Positions 1 through 6,021 of a DNA stretch of 10,011 nt are shown piece by piece. The DNA is from an uncultured Tabrizicola sp. (GTDB lineage: Bacteria; Pseudomonadota; Alphaproteobacteria; Rhodobacterales; Rhodobacteraceae). Both the position numbers and the translations under genes were made by a program. The number at the start of each line of letters is the position of its first letter. Position 1 is the stretch's first letter. The stretch is from positions 1 through 10,011 of the forward strand of contig CALLZQ010000553.1 in assembly GCA_937858255.1 (NCBI GenBank). Reading direction: 5' to 3'. The notes below the pieces were generated by a model that saw only the letters and a program-made list of their open reading frames with translations, was not told where the DNA came from and made no database searches.

Positions 1-691
1 CTCCCTGACGCTCGACCTCTGCCTCTGATACCCAAACACCGGGCAGGCCCGGCTCGACCACCACCACCTCGTCGGCACCCAGTGGCGACAGGCGCATCTC
101 GGCGGTCAGGCGCAGCCCATCGCGGATCGGCTCAACCTTGCAGGTCAGGCCGCTGACCCCGGCCTCGCCCGCCGTGGCGGGCCGTGCCTTCAGCGCCGTG
201 CGGATGGTCTGATCGGGTTGCCCGGGCGGCATCAGATCGGCAGTCAGATCGAGGCTTGCCGGCATGCAGATATCTTTGCAGACCCCCAGATCGACCCGGG
301 CACGCAATGTGACCGGCTGCGAGGGGTCGCGCGCCTCGACCTCGATCGGCAGCACAAGTTCATGGTGATATCCGACAGATTGCATGCCGTTGGTATGAAA
401 CACCTCGGGCGCCGGCCAGTGGAAGCGCACCGATTTCAGGTTCTCGGATCCGCTCCAGTCAAAGCTGGGGGGGATGCCGGCATCGCCGGGTGCCCGCCAA
501 TAGGTTTTCCACTCCGGCGCCAGCCGCAGATGCAGGGCGCTGAGATGATGGCCCGATTGCATCTGCCACCCGGGGCGCAACTGGCCGTCAAGGATGTCGG
601 ACTGGCTGAGGCCCTGCGCCATCGCGGCGGACAGTGGCCAGAGCATCAGGACGGCGGGGGCAAGGAACATGCGGATCATGCGGCAGAGCAT
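1..691 (-). CDS. Exported DsbD-domain (thiol:disulfide interchange-like) protein, partial
   Basis: This reading frame runs open from an ATG at 691 to the left edge, giving 230 residues with no stop, so the C-terminus is missing. Residues 1-25 look like a signal peptide: basic residues near the start, a hydrophobic stretch (FLAPAVLMLWPL) and a likely cut after AMA. The rest resembles the periplasmic N-terminal domain of DsbD: a WKTYWRAPGDAGIPP segment (61-75), WPAPEVF (92-98), and a Cys pair in GVCKDICMP (C138, C142), the spacing used by DsbD-type redox domains. A thiol-redox or metal-resistance-related periplasmic role is inferred, not shown. In Rhodobacteraceae, as I recall, such proteins are often stand-alone and lack the DsbD membrane part; the window cannot show this. 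The start is uncertain: ATGs at 691, 679 and 670 are in frame and none has a good Shine-Dalgarno. It is transcribed divergently from yqgE. Confidence 0.8.
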   Translation of the reverse strand, partial: MLCRMIRMFLAPAVLMLWPLSAAMAQGLSQSDILDGQLRPGWQMQSGHHLSALHLRLAPEWKTYWRAPGDAGIPPSFDWSGSENLKSVRFHWPAPEVFHTNGMQSVGYHHELVLPIEVEARDPSQPVTLRARVDLGVCKDICMPASLDLTADLMPPGQPDQTIRTALKARPATAGEAGVSGLTCKVEPIRDGLRLTAEMRLSPLGADEVVVVEPGLPGVWVSEAEVERQG

Positions 692-751
692 AGGAAGCCA
701 GCGGCGATTGGAAAGTCACAAAGACGGGATACGGGCGCGAGCCTTTCCGGC

Positions 752-780
752 TTGAGGCAGGCGCGCAACGCGGTCATGCT
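752..780 (+). promoter_or_regulatory. Weak candidate promoter for yqgE
   Basis: A TTGAGG hexamer (752-757) lies 17 nt from CATGCT (775-780), which places a plausible start of transcription just upstream of the yqgE Shine-Dalgarno. The -35 keeps TTG, while the -10 matches the TATAAT consensus at only 3 of 6 positions. Alphaproteobacterial promoters often have weak -10 boxes, but in such GC-rich DNA this could be chance. No convincing promoter was found for the divergent minus-strand gene. Confidence 0.25.
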
Positions 781-793
781 GGGGGCATGGTCC

Positions 794-799
794 GGGAGG
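794..799 (+). promoter_or_regulatory. Shine-Dalgarno of yqgE, decides the start
   Basis: GGGAGG sits 5 nt before the ATG at 805. An in-frame ATG at 787 would add six residues, but the Shine-Dalgarno would then lie inside the gene. The protein starting at 805 (MDLSGKLLVAMPGMGD) matches the usual YqgE N-terminus, so 805 is preferred. Confidence 0.75.
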
Positions 800-804
800 C
801 GAAC

Positions 805-1368
805 ATGGACTTGAGTGGAAAGCTGTTGGTGGCGATGCCGGGCATGGGCGACCCCCGGTTCGAGCATAGTGTCATCCTGATCTGCGCCTATTCCGAGGAA
901 GGGGCGATGGGGCTGATCGTCAACAAACCCAGTCGCGATCTGGATTTCGCGGCGCTGCTCGGCCATCTCGATATTCCGCGCGCGCCGGCGGGGCGGGATA
1001 TCCGCGTGCATTTCGGCGGGCCGGTCGAGCGGGGCCGGGGCTTTGTGCTGCATCTGGGGGGCTTTCCCAAGGCCGGCTCGGGCGAGGGGACGATGCGGGT
1101 GCCCGGAGGGTTCCGAATGACGGCCACCGTCGATATCCTTGAGGCGCTGGCGCGGGGCGAGGGCCCGGATGCCGCGCTCTTGGCCCTTGGTTATTCCGGC
1201 TGGGGGCCGGGGCAACTTGAGGAAGAGATCCTGCGCAATGACTGGCTGATCTGCGAGGCCCCGCCCGAGCTGGTGTTTTCCGCCGATGATGGCGGGAAGT
1301 GGCTGGCCGCGCTACGCAGTCTGGGCATCGACCCGCTGAGCCTTTCATCCACGGCGGGCCGGGCCTAG
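805..1368 (+). CDS. yqgE: YqgE/AlgH family protein (UPF0301)
   Basis: This 187-residue protein has the usual length of the YqgE/AlgH family. Family signatures are visible in order: MPGMGDPRFEHSVI (11-24), GAMGLIVNKP (33-42), GGPVERGRGFVLH (71-83), GYSGWGPGQLEEE (129-141), NDWL (145-148), and the closing SLGIDP...TAGRA. There is no signal peptide or membrane segment, so it should be cytoplasmic. The biochemical role of the family is not settled; the AlgH name comes from alginate regulation in Pseudomonas, and that function should not be carried over here. It is the only plus-strand gene, divergent from the DsbD-domain gene and convergent with the aldehyde dehydrogenase gene, whose stop is 15 nt away. 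The start at 805 is supported by a good Shine-Dalgarno. Family assignment is very secure; function is not. Confidence 0.95.
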   Translation: MDLSGKLLVAMPGMGDPRFEHSVILICAYSEEGAMGLIVNKPSRDLDFAALLGHLDIPRAPAGRDIRVHFGGPVERGRGFVLHLGGFPKAGSGEGTMRVPGGFRMTATVDILEALARGEGPDAALLALGYSGWGPGQLEEEILRNDWLICEAPPELVFSADDGGKWLAALRSLGIDPLSLSSTAGRA

Positions 1369-1383
1369 TCCGGAGGCGGGAAC

Positions 1384-3723
1384 TTACTCGCCGTAGGGCA
1401 CCCAGACGGTTTTCACCTCAGTCGCCTGGCGCAGGAATTCCCGGCCCTCGGCCGAAGGCGCGAACCAGTCGCGGGCCTGACCGTTGTTGACCCAAGTGCG
1501 CTTGATATTGCCCGCCGCCTCGGCCTCGATCACCTTGGACAGGGGGGAGGACGAGAAGGACCAGACCGCATCCACATCCAGATGACCCGCCAGCGGCTTG
1601 GCCAGTTCGGCATGGACACCGGTCACGATGTTGACGACGCCCGAGGGCAGGTCAGAGGTCTCCAGCACCTGATAAAAATCGGTCGCGGACAGCGGATAGG
1701 GCTGTGAGGCGACCAGCACGCAGGTGTTGCCCATGGCAATCGCCGGGGCCATGACCGAGACGAGGCCCAAGAGCGGCGCCTCATCCGGGCAGAGTGCGCC
1801 GATCACGCCCACGGGTTCGTTCATCGCCAGCGCAATGCCGCGCAGGGGCACCGATTTCGCCTGACCGTCATATTTGTCGGCCCAAGCGGCATAGGTGAAG
1901 AGGCGGCTGATCGCGACCTCTACCTCCTCCGTGCCGGATTTCCCGGTCATGTCCTTGATGCGGGATGCAAATTCCCCAGCCCGGGCCGAAAGGTTCTCGG
2001 CGATGTAGTAAAGGATCTGGGCGCGGTTGTGGCCGGTGGCGCGGCCCCAGCCCTTGGCGGCATGGGCGGCCTCGACCGCGTTGCGGATGTCCTTGCGGTT
2101 GGCGATGCCGACCTGCCCCAAAAGCTGACCGCGCGGGCCATAGATCGACTGGGTATAGCCGCCATCGGGGCGGGCCTGCTTGCCGCCGATAAAGAGTTTC
2201 GCGGTGCGGTCCAGCCCGGTGACGTCGGGGCTGTCGGGGGCGGCCACGGCGGCGAGGGGTTTCAGGGTTGAGGTTTTGCCCTTGGGTTTCGGATGGGCCA
2301 TAAGGCCCTCCCATCCGCCCTCGCGCCCGAAACCGCTTTCCAGCGCCTCGCCGAAACCGGCGGCGGCGTCAAACAGGTTGGTGGCATTGACCCAGACCAC
2401 GCCCGCCTTGATCTTTGGCGCGATGTCGAGGGCGAGGTTCAGGTTCTCGGTCCAGACACTTGCGGCAAGGCCGTAGCGGGTGTTGTTGGCCAGTTCCACC
2501 GCCTCGGCCGGGGTGCGAAAGGTCATCGAGACCAGCACCGGGCCAAAGATTTCCTCCTGCATCAGGCGGCTGGCGGTGCCGAGGCCGGTGATGAGGGTGG
2601 GCGGGTAAAAACAGCCCTGCGGGACGGGGGTGTTGGCGACGTATTTTTCGCCCTCGGACCCATCGACAAGGGCGCGGATGGTGTTCAGTTGCACCTCATC
2701 GGCGATGGCGCCGACGTCGATGCATTTGTCCAGCGGGTCGCCGATGCGCAGGCCGTCCATGCGGCGTTTGAGTTTTTCGTGGAACCGCTCGGCCACGCCC
2801 TCTTGGACCAGAAGGCGTGAGCCCGCGCAGCAAACCTGACCCTGATTGAACCAGATCGCATCGACGAGGCCCTCGATGGCGGAGTCGAGGTCGGCGTCGT
2901 CAAAGACGATATAGGGCGACTTGCCGCCCAGTTCGAGCGTCAGTGCTTTGCCGGTGCCGGCGGTGGCCTGCCGGATTTTCTTGCCGACCGAGGTGGAGCC
3001 GGTGAAGGCGATCTTGTTGATATCGGGGTGGGAAACGATGGCCGCGCCGGTCTCGCCATCGCCGGTGACGATGTTGACGACGCCCTTGGGCAGGCCTGCC
3101 TCACGGGTGATTTCGGCGAAGAGGAGGGCGGTGAGGGGCGTGTATTCGGCGGGTTTCAGGACAATGGTATTGCCGGCGGCAAGGGCGGGGGCGACTTTCC
3201 ATGCCAGCATCAGCAGCGGGAAGTTCCACGGGATCACCGCGCCGCAGACGCCCAGCGGCTGATGGCCGGGCAGTTCGCTGTCGATCAGCTGGGCAAGGCC
3301 CGCGTGGTAGTAGAAATGCCGGGCGACGAGGGGGATGTCGATGTCGCGGCTCTCGCGGATGGGTTTGCCGTTGTCCATGGTTTCAAGGACGGCAAACAGG
3401 CGCGCATGTTTCTGGATCAGCCGGGCGAGGGCGTAGAGGTATCTGGCGCGGGTGGCGCCGGGCAATTTCGCCCATTTCGATTGGGCCGCGCGGGCGGCGC
3501 GGACGGCGGCATTGACGCTGACCTCGCTGCCTTGGCTGACGGATGCCAGAACCTTGCCGGTGGCGGGGTTTTTCGTGTCAAACGGCGCCTCGGGCGCGGT
3601 GAACTGGCCGTTGATGAAATGGCCAAAGACGTTTTTGTGTTTTGCCAGCCAGGCGACGGCCTCGGCATTGCCTTCGGGGGCGGGGCCAGAGGACATGGTA
3701 TCGAAGATTTCCTTGATCGTCAT
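1384..3723 (-). CDS. Bidomain aldehyde dehydrogenase, ALDH16 type
   Basis: This 779-residue protein is far longer than a normal aldehyde dehydrogenase (about 500) because it carries one complete and one incomplete ALDH unit. The N-terminal unit (about 30-480) has all active-site elements: PWNFP (Asn167), Lys190 in VLKPAEYTP, the TGSTSVG loop (241-247), general-base Glu264 in LELGGKSP, nucleophile Cys298 in FNQGQVCCAGSR, and EEIFGPV (390-396). It should therefore oxidise an aldehyde with NAD(P)+. The C-terminal unit (about 505-779) keeps a Rossmann-like part (VGVIGALCP, SGVVNIVTG) but has Glu648 for the Asn and Val671 for the Lys. It ends about 30 residues after the point where LELGGK would be, so it has no Cys-bearing half. 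This is the layout of ALDH16, known from animals and from a Loktanella enzyme. It starts 4 nt after deoC with only a weak GGGGTAGGG upstream, suggesting translational coupling. Acetaldehyde as substrate is inferred from that context. Confidence 0.92.
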   Translation of the reverse strand: MTIKEIFDTMSSGPAPEGNAEAVAWLAKHKNVFGHFINGQFTAPEAPFDTKNPATGKVLASVSQGSEVSVNAAVRAARAAQSKWAKLPGATRARYLYALARLIQKHARLFAVLETMDNGKPIRESRDIDIPLVARHFYYHAGLAQLIDSELPGHQPLGVCGAVIPWNFPLLMLAWKVAPALAAGNTIVLKPAEYTPLTALLFAEITREAGLPKGVVNIVTGDGETGAAIVSHPDINKIAFTGSTSVGKKIRQATAGTGKALTLELGGKSPYIVFDDADLDSAIEGLVDAIWFNQGQVCCAGSRLLVQEGVAERFHEKLKRRMDGLRIGDPLDKCIDVGAIADEVQLNTIRALVDGSEGEKYVANTPVPQGCFYPPTLITGLGTASRLMQEEIFGPVLVSMTFRTPAEAVELANNTRYGLAASVWTENLNLALDIAPKIKAGVVWVNATNLFDAAAGFGEALESGFGREGGWEGLMAHPKPKGKTSTLKPLAAVAAPDSPDVTGLDRTAKLFIGGKQARPDGGYTQSIYGPRGQLLGQVGIANRKDIRNAVEAAHAAKGWGRATGHNRAQILYYIAENLSARAGEFASRIKDMTGKSGTEEVEVAISRLFTYAAWADKYDGQAKSVPLRGIALAMNEPVGVIGALCPDEAPLLGLVSVMAPAIAMGNTCVLVASQPYPLSATDFYQVLETSDLPSGVVNIVTGVHAELAKPLAGHLDVDAVWSFSSSPLSKVIEAEAAGNIKRTWVNNGQARDWFAPSAEGREFLRQATEVKTVWVPYGE

Positions 3724-3727
3724 GGCC

Positions 3728-4729
3728 CTACCCCATCGCGTGGCGGTTGGCGGCCGAGTAGTGGCCGGTCAGGTGGTGTTCAAGCTGGCGCTCGATATCG
3801 CCCAAGAGGGACGAGGCGCCAAAGCGGAAGAGGTCGGGTTGCAGCCAGGGGTGACCCAGTTCGTCCTTCATCAGGGCGAGGTAGAGGAGCGCGTCCTTGG
3901 CCTTGGAGATGCCGCCCGCCGGTTTATAGCCGACCTTGTATCCGGTGCGGTCCTGATAGTCTCGGATGGCGCGGATCATGGTCAGGCTGACGGGGAGGGT
4001 GGCGTTGACGCCCTCTTTGCCGGTCGAGGTCTTGATGAAATCGGCGCCGGCCATCATGCAGATCAGGCTGGCGCGTGCGACATTGCGCAGGGTGCCCAAC
4101 TCGCCCGTGGCGAGGATCGCCTTGACATGGGCCTCGCCGCAGGCCGCACGCATCTCGCGCATCTCATCATAAAGCGCCTGCCAGTTCTGCGTCAGCACAT
4201 GGCGGCGGGAGATGACGATGTCGATTTCACGCGCACCGGCGGCCACGCTCTCGCGGATTTCCTGCACGCGCAGGTGCCAGGGCGAAAGGCCGGCCGGGAA
4301 ACCGGTCGAGACGGCGGCGACGGGGATATGGGTGCCCTCCAGTGCGCGAACGGCGGTTTCCACCATGTCGTGATAGACGCAGACCGCGCCGACGGTCAGC
4401 CCCTCCATTCCCAAGGCCGCCAGCATGTCGGGGCGAACGGGTTGGCGGGCCTTGGCGCAAAGGCGCTGGACGCGGCCCTTGGTATCATCACCCGACAGGG
4501 TGGTGAGGTCGATCAGGCTGATCGCCTTCAACAGCCACGCCGCTTGATAGTCCTTTTTGACCGAGCGCCGCCCGCCAAGGGTGGCGCAGCGCCGCTCGAT
4601 CGCCGAGGTATTGGCCTGCACAGAGGCCACCCAGTCCAGATCCAGCGCCATGCCCGGATTGCGGGGATGGGCGAGTTGCGGCAGGTTTTGCCCGCTTGCC
4701 GTGACGGTCTCTGCGCTCAGACTTTGCAC
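3728..4729 (-). CDS. deoC: Deoxyribose-phosphate aldolase
   Basis: This 333-residue protein cleaves 2-deoxyribose 5-phosphate to glyceraldehyde 3-phosphate and acetaldehyde, in the cytoplasm, during deoxynucleoside breakdown. Class I aldolase residues are visible: Schiff-base Lys233 in FIKTSTGKEGVNAT, Lys269 in GYKPAGGIS, and Asp170 in EIDIVIS; HVKAILATGELG (201-212) is also conserved. It is about 75 residues longer than E. coli DeoC because of an N-terminal region containing VKKDYQAAWLLKA and IDLTTLSGDDT, plus an LFRFGASSLLGDIERQ end. These resemble animal DERA more than the short bacterial form. The start codon is GTG at 4729, preceded by a G-rich stretch (GGGGGGCAGGCAA). An in-frame ATG at residue 27 is possible, but the sequence before it (PQLAHPRNPG) looks like family sequence. 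The downstream ALDH gene follows after 4 nt. Confidence 0.95.
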   Translation of the reverse strand: MQSLSAETVTASGQNLPQLAHPRNPGMALDLDWVASVQANTSAIERRCATLGGRRSVKKDYQAAWLLKAISLIDLTTLSGDDTKGRVQRLCAKARQPVRPDMLAALGMEGLTVGAVCVYHDMVETAVRALEGTHIPVAAVSTGFPAGLSPWHLRVQEIRESVAAGAREIDIVISRRHVLTQNWQALYDEMREMRAACGEAHVKAILATGELGTLRNVARASLICMMAGADFIKTSTGKEGVNATLPVSLTMIRAIRDYQDRTGYKVGYKPAGGISKAKDALLYLALMKDELGHPWLQPDLFRFGASSLLGDIERQLEHHLTGHYSAANRHAMG

Positions 4730-4733
4730 TTGC

Positions 4734-4782
4734 CTGCCCCCCGATCAAGAACCCCGGCACTTTGGCACGGGCAGGGGGGCAG
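4734..4782 (-). promoter_or_regulatory. Possible leader hairpin covering the deoC ribosome-binding site
   Basis: Read on the minus strand, CTGCCCCCC (4782-4774) is a perfect 9-base complement of GGGGGGCAG (4742-4734), with 31 nt between them. The second arm ends 4 nt before the deoC GTG and includes the only Shine-Dalgarno-like sequence. A smaller CCCG/CGGG stem can form inside the loop. If transcription starts upstream of 4782, the mRNA could hide the ribosome-binding site. The pairing is seen directly; a regulatory role is inference, and G/C runs can pair by chance in this genome. Confidence 0.35.
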
Positions 4783-4807
4783 CGGCAAGAGTGGCGCCGG
4801 TATTTTT

Positions 4808-4821
4808 TGACCGTTTGGTCA
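4808..4821. promoter_or_regulatory. Perfect palindrome, possible TetR-type operator
   Basis: TGACCGTTTGGTCA has perfect 5-base arms (TGACC/GGTCA) around a 4-base centre, flanked by a T-run (4803-4808). It lies about 80 nt before the deoC start, and its last three bases are the mnhG stop codon. Short TGACC-N-GGTCA palindromes are typical of operators bound by dimeric TetR-family repressors, which fits control of deoC and the aldehyde dehydrogenase. It is not a rho-independent terminator: on the minus strand the hairpin would be followed by A residues, not U. No regulator gene is in the window. Confidence 0.4.
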
Positions 4822-5247
4822 GGTCTCGGCGGGGCTGGCGCCTTCGTCCGAGACCGGGCCGGGGCGGTAGTCGGTCAAGGGCTGCACCATGGTCAGTTCC
4901 GGGTCAAAGGTCGCCCAGTCGGTGCCGACGCCGGTGGGGGGCAGATCCTCGGCGCGCATCATCCGGTGCATCTGTGCCTTGGCGATAAAATTGGCGGTGA
5001 TCGGCGCGGTCAGGAACAGGAAGAGGGTGATCAGCAGCTCGTGCCAGCTAAGGTGATGTTCAAAGATCAGAAAGAACGCCATGGAGGCGATGAGGGCCGA
5101 GCCGACGCCCACGGTCGTCGCCTTGGTCGGGGCGTGCAGGCGCTGCATGGTGTCGCGCAGTTTCAACAGGCCATAGCTGCCGATGACGGCAAAGATACCG
5201 CCGACGATCAGCAGCACCGAGATCAGGATTTCCGCAATCTGTTCCAT
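4819..5247 (-). CDS. mnhG: Monovalent cation/H+ antiporter subunit G
   Basis: This 142-residue small subunit of the Mrp/Mnh/Pha antiporter is predicted in the inner membrane. It has three hydrophobic segments (about 5-27, 43-63, 68-88) and the family signature GLLKLRDTMQRLHAPTKATT (26-45). Residues after about 95 form a hydrophilic tail of nearly 50 residues rich in Pro, Asp and Glu, longer than I expect for many MnhG proteins. The start is an ATG with AAGGGA upstream, 9 nt after the mnhF stop, and it is the last gene of the operon. No rho-independent terminator follows it; the stop codon lies within the palindrome upstream of deoC. The family call is secure; whether the ion is Na+ or K+ cannot be read from the sequence. 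Confidence 0.93.
   Translation of the reverse strand: MEQIAEILISVLLIVGGIFAVIGSYGLLKLRDTMQRLHAPTKATTVGVGSALIASMAFFLIFEHHLSWHELLITLFLFLTAPITANFIAKAQMHRMMRAEDLPPTGVGTDWATFDPELTMVQPLTDYRPGPVSDEGASPAET
4822..4855. repeat. 8-base inverted repeat at the 3' end of mnhG
   Basis: GGTCTCGG (4822-4829) and CCGAGACC (4848-4855) are perfect reverse complements separated by 18 bases, within the last codons of mnhG and directly beside the TGACC palindrome. On the minus-strand transcript the stem would close immediately before the stop codon, and no U-run follows. It could slow 3'-end decay or be chance in GC-rich coding sequence. Confidence 0.3.
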
Positions 5248-5256
5248 CTGGGTCCC

Positions 5257-5526
5257 TTACTCGATGATGTCGCCGCGCAGGATGAATTTGCAATAGGCCA
5301 CGGTCGAGACAAAGCCGGTCATGGCAAAGAGCAGCGCCGCCTCGAAGTTGATGCCCGAGCGGGTGAACATGCCATAAAGGACGATCAGCGCGATCACGTT
5401 CACCACCATGGTATCGAGCGCGAGGATGCGGTCCGGCACGCCGGGGGCGCGGAACACGCGATAGACATTCATGGCAAGGCCAAGGCCAAAGCAGACAAAG
5501 GCGAAGATCAGGGAAAATTCCAGCAT
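5257..5526 (-). CDS. mnhF: Monovalent cation/H+ antiporter subunit F
   Basis: This protein of about 89 residues is the F subunit of the Mrp/Mnh/Pha complex. It has three membrane segments and the family pattern AMNVYRVFRAPGVPDRILALD followed by NVIALIVLYG. Its start overlaps the mnhE stop: the ATG at 5526 gives a TGATG junction, while a GTG at 5529 gives a 4-base GTGA overlap and one extra residue. The GAGGA upstream is spaced slightly better for the GTG, so the exact start is open. Length, composition and position between mnhE and mnhG all fit the family. Confidence 0.92.
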   Translation of the reverse strand: MLEFSLIFAFVCFGLGLAMNVYRVFRAPGVPDRILALDTMVVNVIALIVLYGMFTRSGINFEAALLFAMTGFVSTVAYCKFILRGDIIE

Positions 5527-6020
5527 CACTCGAAAATCCTCTTCAGGCGGGCCTCATAGCGCGACTTGATGTCGTCGCGGATCGCGTCCGGGTCAGGGGC
5601 GTGCAGGGAATGGATCAAGAGCACCTTGCCGCAGGCCGACATGTCGGCGGTGACGGTGCCGGGGGTCATGGTGATGGTCCCGGCCAGCAGCGTGCTCGCC
5701 TCGGGCGTCTTCAGCTCGATCGGCACGGGGATCCAGGCGGATTTGATATCCTCATTGCGCATGAAGAGGATGATCTTGGCCACCTGAAAGTTGGCGACGA
5801 TCACGTCCCACATTACCAGAAGGCAATAGGCGGCAAAGGCCGGCACGTCCTTGACCTTGGGGCGGTTCTGCCAATAGGCGGCGGTCAAGAGCGGGATGAC
5901 GATGGCCAGGATCAGCGCCATCACCAGACTGCCGCGCTTGAATTCGTTGACGAGGAGCATCCATGTCACGAACAGCAGGAACGACAACAGCGGGTGGGGG
6001 AAGAGGCGTTTCAGCAGCAT
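5526..6020 (-). CDS. mnhE: Monovalent cation/H+ antiporter subunit E
   Basis: This 164-residue MnhE/PhaE subunit has hydrophobic N-terminal segments (about 10-25, 30-48 and 60-82), followed by a cytoplasmic domain. That domain carries the family motif LLAGTITMTPGTVTADMS (111-128) and LLIHSLHAPD (134-143). It starts 1 nt after the mnhD stop, with GAGGTGAA (6026-6033) as a good Shine-Dalgarno that lies inside the end of mnhD. It ends in a TGATG or GTGA junction with mnhF. In Mrp complexes the E subunit is needed for assembly and activity but is not itself the ion-pumping subunit. Confidence 0.94.
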   Translation of the reverse strand: MLLKRLFPHPLLSFLLFVTWMLLVNEFKRGSLVMALILAIVIPLLTAAYWQNRPKVKDVPAFAAYCLLVMWDVIVANFQVAKIILFMRNEDIKSAWIPVPIELKTPEASTLLAGTITMTPGTVTADMSACGKVLLIHSLHAPDPDAIRDDIKSRYEARLKRIFE

Positions 6021-6021
6021 C

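Noticed and set aside
218..814. Plus-strand open frame (198 codons) at the left end
   Set aside because: It is antisense to the DsbD-domain gene, whose signal peptide and CxxxC motif are convincing, and it would overlap the yqgE start.
1369..1383. Shared terminator between convergent yqgE and the aldehyde dehydrogenase gene
   Set aside because: The 15-base gap has no stem followed by a T-run on either strand.
3452..4810. Long plus-strand open frame (452 codons) opposite deoC and the start of the aldehyde dehydrogenase gene
   Set aside because: It is antisense to two genes with clear catalytic motifs, its translation shows no family pattern and is rich in Gly, Ala, Asp and Arg, and high GC content makes stop codons rare in such frames.
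4801..4821. Hairpin with a T-run as a terminator of the antiporter operon
   Set aside because: On the minus strand the stem is followed by A residues; on the plus strand the T-run precedes the stem. Neither direction gives a stem followed by U residues.
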